10,146 nt of DNA from Austwickia sp039812465 (lineage in GTDB: Bacteria > Actinomycetota > Actinomycetes > Actinomycetales > Dermatophilaceae), in contig JBDIAS010000116.1 of the NCBI GenBank assembly GCA_039812465.1, positions 1 to 10,146 of the forward strand. Reading direction: 5' to 3'. Below the pieces are notes generated by a model, which worked only from the letters and a program-made list of their open reading frames with translations, was not told the origin of the DNA and did no database searches. Within the stretch, counting starts at the first letter, position 1. Every line of letters starts with the position of its first letter. A program made the position numbers and the translations under genes. Positions 6,408 to 10,146 of the stretch are shown here, in pieces.

Positions 6408-6413
6408 TGAGAC

Positions 6414-6665
6414 ATGGCGACCACGATCCAAGTCAGGTCCGTGGATGAGCGCATGGCGCGGGCCGCGAAGGAGCGGGCAAGCGCGACTCACCGCAGCCTG
6501 TCGACGTACATCAAGGATCTGATCTCTGCGGACCTGGAGCGGGCCAGTTCCGCGGAGCGCATGGCGGCGCTCTTGGGCGAGATCCATCGGGACGGCCCGA
6601 TCGTGGACCGGGGCGAGACTGCGGCGGCGCTGCGCGACGTGCGCCGCGAGATGGGCACGGTGTGA
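6414..6665 (+). CDS. vapB: Ribbon-helix-helix antitoxin of a VapBC-type pair (FitA/CopG-like)
   Basis: This 83-residue protein has an N-terminal ribbon-helix-helix fold at residues 3-42: the TIQVRSV strand, helix DERMARAAKERASAT, and SLSTYIKDLISADL as the second helix. The variable C-terminal part (about 43-83) with ERMAALLGEIHRDGP would wrap the toxin and block its active site, as in FitA/VapB antitoxins. The RHH dimer should bind the palindromic operator at 6373-6396. The start is set by its -10 box at the correct distance for a leaderless transcript. The stop overlaps the toxin GTG (GTGA at 6662-6665), the usual antitoxin-first coupled order. The antitoxin subfamily label is less certain than the fold. 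Confidence 0.88.
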   Translation: MATTIQVRSVDERMARAAKERASATHRSLSTYIKDLISADLERASSAERMAALLGEIHRDGPIVDRGETAAALRDVRREMGTV

Positions 6666-7039
6666 TCGTTCTCGACGCATCGGCATGGGTCGACGTGCTG
6701 ACCGCTGGGCTTCAAGCCGATGAACACCTCCGCGACGGCGTGATCGTGCCGCCCCACTTCGACGCGGAGGTGGTCGGAACGATTCGCGCGCTGAGCCAAC
6801 GCTCCTTGATCGACCGGGTTGCGGCGGACCAGGCCGTCCGCAGGCATCTGGCGGCGCCGTTCACGCGGCTCTTCGAGCCGGTCGACGTCGTCGCTGCCTG
6901 GCAGTGGCGCGAATCCATGTCCTTCACCGACGCCTGGTACGCCGCGCTCGCAAGCCGTCTCGACGTTGCCTGGGTCACGGCCGATCAGCGGGCCGGTCGG
7001 ACCGCCCGCGCGCTGGGCGTAGACGTCGAGATCGTGTGA
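6662..7039 (+). CDS. vapC: PIN-domain ribonuclease toxin (VapC family)
   Basis: The protein has 125 residues, normal for VapC toxins. The acidic residues of the PIN active site are all visible: Asp5 in IVLDASAWV, Glu36 in FDAEVVG, Asp90 in SFTDAWYAALA and Asp108 in WVTADQR. PIN toxins cleave tRNA, rRNA or mRNA in a Mg2+-dependent way and stop translation when freed from their antitoxin. The start codon is GTG and overlaps the antitoxin stop. There is no strong ribosome binding site of its own, so synthesis depends on translation of the antitoxin. The gene looks intact and active; the RNA target cannot be told from sequence. Confidence 0.92.
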   Translation: MIVLDASAWVDVLTAGLQADEHLRDGVIVPPHFDAEVVGTIRALSQRSLIDRVAADQAVRRHLAAPFTRLFEPVDVVAAWQWRESMSFTDAWYAALASRLDVAWVTADQRAGRTARALGVDVEIV

Positions 7040-7195
7040 AGCACTCGCGGCGGCGGGGGTTCTGGCCGTCGAGGTCTGCAGTCCAGCGGCGCCGTCCGCG
7101 CAGGAAGTCCGAAGCGGGTTGAGTCGTCCACTGCCACATTCTGGAGCACTCGGATGTGACAGTAGTTGTTACAGTAGTCAACTCGGGGAGGGCGT
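7040..7195 (+). promoter_or_regulatory. Upstream region of the nuclease gene with ACAGTAGT repeats
   Basis: ACAGTAGT occurs at 7159-7166 and 7171-7178, twelve bases apart. AGTTG (7164-7168) and CAACT (7179-7183) form an inverted repeat overlapping the second copy. TACAGT at 7170-7175 could be a -10 box giving a short leader; no clear -35 partner is seen. GGGGAGGG at 7185-7192 is a good Shine-Dalgarno for the ATG at 7196. The local drop in GC fits a promoter. The first 100 bases after the toxin gene show nothing else recognisable. Confidence 0.45.
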
Positions 7196-8290
7196 ATGCC
7201 AGTCGAGATGGGAATCTGGCGGATCGACGGCGACGTGCCGCGTCGGTTGGGCGGCGCGGTTCTGCCGTCCGAGAAGACTCTGGAGGACTTCCTCGAGCGT
7301 GACCCGTCGCTCCTCGGCGAACGGCTGCTCGTGATCGGGCGGCAAGTGCGCACGCCATACGGAAAGGTCATCGACCTCCTCGCGATGGACGGCGACGGCA
7401 ACCTGCATGTCCTTGAGCTCAAGCGGGACAAGACGCCCAGCGACGTCGTCGCGCAGGTGTTGGATTACGGCTCCTGGGTTTCCACTCTGGCTCACGACGA
7501 GATCGTGGCCCTGGCGAACGAACACCTGGACGCGCCTTTCGAGAGTGCGTTCGACACCGTTTTCGTCGGCGCGCCGCCGGATGAGCTCAACGCCGAGACG
7601 CGGCTGACCATCGTCGCCACCGACCTCGACGCCAGCTCGGAGCGCATCGTCACCTATCTGCGCACCTTCGGGGTGCCCGTGAATGCCGTTTTCTTCACGT
7701 TCCTGGAGGACGAAGGGCGTCGCTACCTCGCGCGCTCATGGCTCGCGAGCGCCGACGAGGCGGGCGCTCAGACGGGCGCGACCTCCCGCGGCCAGGGCAA
7801 ACGCGCCGAGTGGAACGGACGGGACTGGTTCGTCTCGTTCGGCGACGCCGAGGAGTCACGGTCCTGGGAGGATGCACGCACCTACGGATTCGTGTCCGCC
7901 GGTGGCGGCCCCTGGTACTCCCGTACGTTGCGATCCCTCCCGGTGGGAGCCAGGGTGAACGTGCTGATCCCCGAACGCGGGTACGTCGGCGTCGGCGAGA
8001 CCCTTGCCGAGGCTCAGCCCTTCGACAGCGCTCAGGTCCTGATCGACGGCGAGTGGAGGCCGCTGGCGGAGCAAAGCCGGCAGGGGACCTACCGGTACGA
8101 TCCGGGCCCGGAGGGGCAGGACACCGCTGAGTACGTCGTCCCGGTGCGCTGGATCGCGTCCGTACCCAAGTCCGCCGCCTACTGGGAGAAGGGCATGTTC
8201 GCGAACCAGAACAGCGCGTGCAAGCTGCGGCAAGAGTTCACGCTGGAGCGACTGGCCCACCACTTCCGTCTCGATGAAGCCGACGCATAG
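7196..8290 (+). CDS. PD-(D/E)XK nuclease (NucS/DUF91-like) with C-terminal EVE/PUA-like domain
   Basis: This 364-residue protein has two parts. Residues about 22-115 form a restriction-endonuclease fold. LEDFLERDPSLL (29-40) supplies a conserved acidic helix, GKVIDLLAMD has Asp60, and NLHVLELKRDKT has the Glu74-x-Lys76 catalytic pair, followed by Gln87 in VVAQVLDYGSW; the layout matches NucS-type and DUF91 proteins. Residues about 120-185 continue the nuclease unit with TFGVPVNAVFFTFL. Residues about 205-275 (WFVSFGDAEESRSWEDARTYGF, GGPWYSRTLRSLPVGARVNV, IPERGYVGVGE) look like an EVE/PUA-type barrel, a fold that can bind modified bases. The C-terminal FANQNSACKLRQEFTLERL is a conserved tail. 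It is not the mismatch endonuclease NucS, which is shorter and lacks this C-terminus. A role in restricting foreign or modified DNA is inferred. Confidence 0.82.
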   Translation: MPVEMGIWRIDGDVPRRLGGAVLPSEKTLEDFLERDPSLLGERLLVIGRQVRTPYGKVIDLLAMDGDGNLHVLELKRDKTPSDVVAQVLDYGSWVSTLAHDEIVALANEHLDAPFESAFDTVFVGAPPDELNAETRLTIVATDLDASSERIVTYLRTFGVPVNAVFFTFLEDEGRRYLARSWLASADEAGAQTGATSRGQGKRAEWNGRDWFVSFGDAEESRSWEDARTYGFVSAGGGPWYSRTLRSLPVGARVNVLIPERGYVGVGETLAEAQPFDSAQVLIDGEWRPLAEQSRQGTYRYDPGPEGQDTAEYVVPVRWIASVPKSAAYWEKGMFANQNSACKLRQEFTLERLAHHFRLDEADA

Positions 8291-8330
8291 GACGCCGGTT
8301 CTGCAGGGACGACGAGGTCATTGGTCGCGG

Positions 8331-8349
8331 CAGGCTACGGCTAAGCCTG
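8331..8349 (+). terminator. Hairpin after the nuclease gene, possible terminator
   Basis: CAGGCT and AGCCTG form six perfect pairs around ACGGCTA, 41 bases after the nuclease stop. No T-run follows, so termination is only a possibility. Confidence 0.3.
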
Positions 8350-8422
8350 AGGCACAGGGGTAGATCGCCGAGATTCGATGATGGCTTCTTCTGAGCGGCC
8401 GTCTCCGTTGCCGCGCCAACCC

Positions 8423-8442
8423 GGGCAATCGTGTCGATTCCC
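8423..8442. promoter_or_regulatory. Hairpin/operator-like inverted repeat before the helicase gene
   Basis: GGG-(C)-AATCG, a TGT loop, and CGATT-CCC form eight base pairs with one bulged C. It lies about 80 bases upstream of the helicase start, within 231 non-coding bases that otherwise show no gene. It could be a regulator binding site or part of the terminator for the nuclease gene. Confidence 0.35.
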
Positions 8443-8473
8443 CCGTGAGAGCCGATCTGCGGCACGGGACGCG

Positions 8474-8479
8474 TAAGGT
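8474..8479 (+). promoter_or_regulatory. Candidate -10 box for the helicase gene
   Basis: TAAGGT matches the TANNNT consensus of actinobacterial housekeeping promoters and would give a leader of about 36 bases before the ATG at 8522. The hexamer 17 bases upstream (GCCGAT) is a poor -35, so this is tentative. GGGGGG at 8511-8516 is the nearest Shine-Dalgarno-like sequence. Confidence 0.35.
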
Positions 8480-8521
8480 ATCGGCAAGAACGACAGCAGG
8501 ATTCGTTCCCGGGGGGCTGGG

Positions 8522-10146
8522 ATGGACATGTTCGACGTGCGCGACGCGCTCGCGTCCGACGAACATGCCCCGGAGCCCGAGCTCAGCACACGACTAGGAC
8601 GGACCGCGTTATTGGACGGCATCGCGCCGGGCTCGCTGGTCGTCGTGCGCGACGAGGAGTGGCTCGTCACCCAGGTGTCGCAGACCCGCGACGGGACGCT
8701 CGTGACCTGCCAGGGCCTGTCCGAACTCGTCGCAGGGACGACGGCCCAGTTCAGCGAGGCGCTCGACGAGATCGTCCCGTTCGACCCACGCCACACCCGC
8801 GTCGTCGCCGATTCGTCACGCAACCACCACCGCGCCCGCCTCTGGCTGGAGGCCACACTCCGCAAGACCCCGCTGCCTATCGACGACCAACGCCTCGAGG
8901 TCAGCGACGCGATGTTGCTCGACCCGCTGGACTACCAGCGCAGCGCCGTCCGCAAGGCCCTCGACCCCGGCACGCTGCGCCCCCGCATCCTGCTGGCCGA
9001 TGCGGTCGGACTCGGCAAGACGCTCGAGATCGGCATGATCCTCGCCGAGCTGGTCCGGCGAGGCCGTGGCGAGCGCATCCTCGTCGTCACCCCGCGCCAT
9101 GTGCTGGAGCAGATGCAGCACGAGCTGTGGTGCCGGTTCGCGCTGCCGTTCGTACGGCTCGACTCCGTCGGCATCCAGCGCGTCCGCCGCCGCCTGCCGG
9201 CCACGCGCAACCCGTTCAGCCTCTACAAGCGGGCGATCATCTCCATCGACACGCTGAAGAACGACCGCTACCTCGCCCACCTGCGCAAGCACCGTTGGGA
9301 CGCCGTCGTCATCGACGAGTCGCACAACATCACGAACTCCGCCACCCAGAACAACCGCCTCGCAGGCGTGCTCGCGCCGCAGACCGACGCCCTCATCCTT
9401 GCCAGCGCCACGCCGCACAACGGCAAGAAGGAGTCGTTCGCGGAGCTCGTACGACTGCTCGAGCCCACCGCGGTGACGCCTGACGGCGACATCGACGCCG
9501 ACGAGCTGGGTCGCCTGGTCGTGCGCAGGCACCGCCACTCCCCGGAGGTCGCCTCCGTCGTGGGCGCCGACTGGGCCGAGCGGCAGGCGCCGTGCAATCG
9601 CCTCATCCCTGCCTCGCCGCAGGAGGACGCGATCGCTCAGGAGCTGGCGGATCACTGGTTGTACGGGGATCGCGGGCAGGCCCTCGGCGACGACGAGACG
9701 CGCGGCGAGGGACGGGTGCGGGGCGATGAGCAGGCCACGACCACGCGCCCCGGCGACGTGCTGTTCGGCTGGACGCTGGCCAAGGCCTTCCTTTCCTCGC
9801 CCGCAGCCCTCGCCGAGACGGCTGCCAACCGCCTGAAGAGCAGCGCGGAGAAGGGCATCAACCCGGCGGACCGGCGCTCGCTCGAGACCCTGCGCGACCT
9901 GGCCGAGGCGGCGGGTGCGCAGCGAACGGCCAAGTACGAGGCCCTGCTGGAGGAGTTCGAACGCATCGGCATCGGGCCCCGCTCGGCGGAGCGCGTCGTG
10001 GTCTTCGCCGAGCGGATCGCTACGCTCGGGTGGCTGCGGACGCGCATCTGCCGAGACCTGTCGATGCGCGCGGACCAGGTCCGGATCCTCCACGGCGGCC
10101 TGTCCGACGTGGAGCAGCAGGAGATCGTGGAGGCGTTCAAGCAGGA
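8522..10146 (+). CDS. SNF2/RapA-like superfamily 2 helicase, partial (5' 541 codons), DrmD-like
   Basis: The frame is open from ATG 8522 to the window end, with an alternative in-frame ATG at 8528. Residues 33-90 (APGSLVVVRDEEWLVTQV) look like an SH3/Tudor-like barrel such as precedes the motor in RapA and defence helicases. Motor motifs follow in order: Q-motif-like DPLDYQ (134-139), Walker A GLGKT (163-167), motif Ia VVTPRHVLEQ (188-197), Walker B DESH (265-268) and motif III ASATPHN (294-300). After a helical insertion (about 365-470) the second RecA domain begins at VVVFAERIATLGWL (492-505), with ILHGGLS (522-528) just before the cut. It uses ATP to move on or remodel DNA. The N-terminal barrel and the VGLGKTLE start resemble DrmD of class 2 DISARM, but DpdE-type or stand-alone helicases are alternatives. 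The deciding downstream genes are not in the window. Confidence 0.85.
   Translation, partial: MDMFDVRDALASDEHAPEPELSTRLGRTALLDGIAPGSLVVVRDEEWLVTQVSQTRDGTLVTCQGLSELVAGTTAQFSEALDEIVPFDPRHTRVVADSSRNHHRARLWLEATLRKTPLPIDDQRLEVSDAMLLDPLDYQRSAVRKALDPGTLRPRILLADAVGLGKTLEIGMILAELVRRGRGERILVVTPRHVLEQMQHELWCRFALPFVRLDSVGIQRVRRRLPATRNPFSLYKRAIISIDTLKNDRYLAHLRKHRWDAVVIDESHNITNSATQNNRLAGVLAPQTDALILASATPHNGKKESFAELVRLLEPTAVTPDGDIDADELGRLVVRRHRHSPEVASVVGADWAERQAPCNRLIPASPQEDAIAQELADHWLYGDRGQALGDDETRGEGRVRGDEQATTTRPGDVLFGWTLAKAFLSSPAALAETAANRLKSSAEKGINPADRRSLETLRDLAEAAGAQRTAKYEALLEEFERIGIGPRSAERVVVFAERIATLGWLRTRICRDLSMRADQVRILHGGLSDVEQQEIVEAFKQ

Larger units (their letters stand above)
5937..6413. other. 477-base non-coding stretch rich in inverted repeats
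   Basis: No convincing gene lies between the SRPBCC start and the antitoxin start. Perfect small hairpins include ACGGGT-CGC-ACCCGT at 6078-6092, GCCCGT/ACGGGC at 6120-6125/6133-6138 and TCTCAT-CTA-ATGAGA at 6174-6188. Around 6168-6230 the sequence is visibly richer in A and T than its surroundings. The larger elements are listed separately. The divergent arrangement means promoters for both flanking genes must lie here. Confidence 0.7.

Noticed and set aside
8816..10093. Open frame of 425 codons on the minus strand over the helicase
   Set aside because: Low-complexity Arg/Leu/Ala/Val composition with no motif, directly opposite ordered helicase motifs.
1..10146. tRNA or rRNA genes
   Set aside because: No cloverleaf with the conserved T-loop and acceptor pairing and no rRNA-like conserved segment was found by eye on either strand.

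Overview
The window is very GC-rich DNA. Third codon positions are almost all G or C, Shine-Dalgarno sequences are strong (GGAGGTG type), and genes are packed with 4-base ATGA/GTGA overlaps. This points to a high-GC actinobacterium, perhaps of the Micrococcales/Cellulomonas type; that placement is inferred from composition and gene families only.

Region 1 (1-5315, + strand) is a four-gene module. It encodes a subtilisin-like S8 serine protease with no visible export signal, a short sigma-70/ECF-type sigma factor, a 183-residue protein of unknown function with a five-residue tandem repeat, and a 911-residue TPR-CHAT caspase-like protease. The first three genes are translationally coupled by ATGA overlaps. 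The CHAT gene follows a 92-base gap that holds a hairpin and two copies of GCAGTTTCGG exactly 20 bases apart. Two proteases of different catalytic classes, a transcription factor and a small repeat-containing protein suggest a proteolysis-to-transcription signalling or conflict system. It is reminiscent of the TPR-CHAT/sigma factor pairing of type III-E CRISPR (Csx29/Csx30/RpoE), but no CRISPR component is present here.

Region 2 (5316-6413) is a convergent boundary. It has a terminator-like hairpin after the CHAT gene, a 41-bp tandem duplication, a perfect 16-bp tandem duplication across the stop codon of an SRPBCC/AHSA1-family gene on the minus strand, and a 477-base non-coding stretch. That stretch carries several hairpins and a 109-bp unit bounded by 21-bp inverted repeats.

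Region 3 (6373-7039) is a type II toxin-antitoxin pair, a ribbon-helix-helix antitoxin and a PIN-domain (VapC-like) toxin. A palindromic operator overlaps the probable promoter, and the mRNA is probably leaderless.

Region 4 (7040-10146) looks like part of an accessory or defence locus. A PD-(D/E)XK (NucS/DUF91-like) nuclease with a C-terminal EVE/PUA-like domain is followed, after a 231-base regulatory gap, by the first 541 codons of an SNF2/RapA-like helicase that runs off the window. The helicase resembles DrmD-type defence helicases, but the genes that would confirm this lie outside the window.
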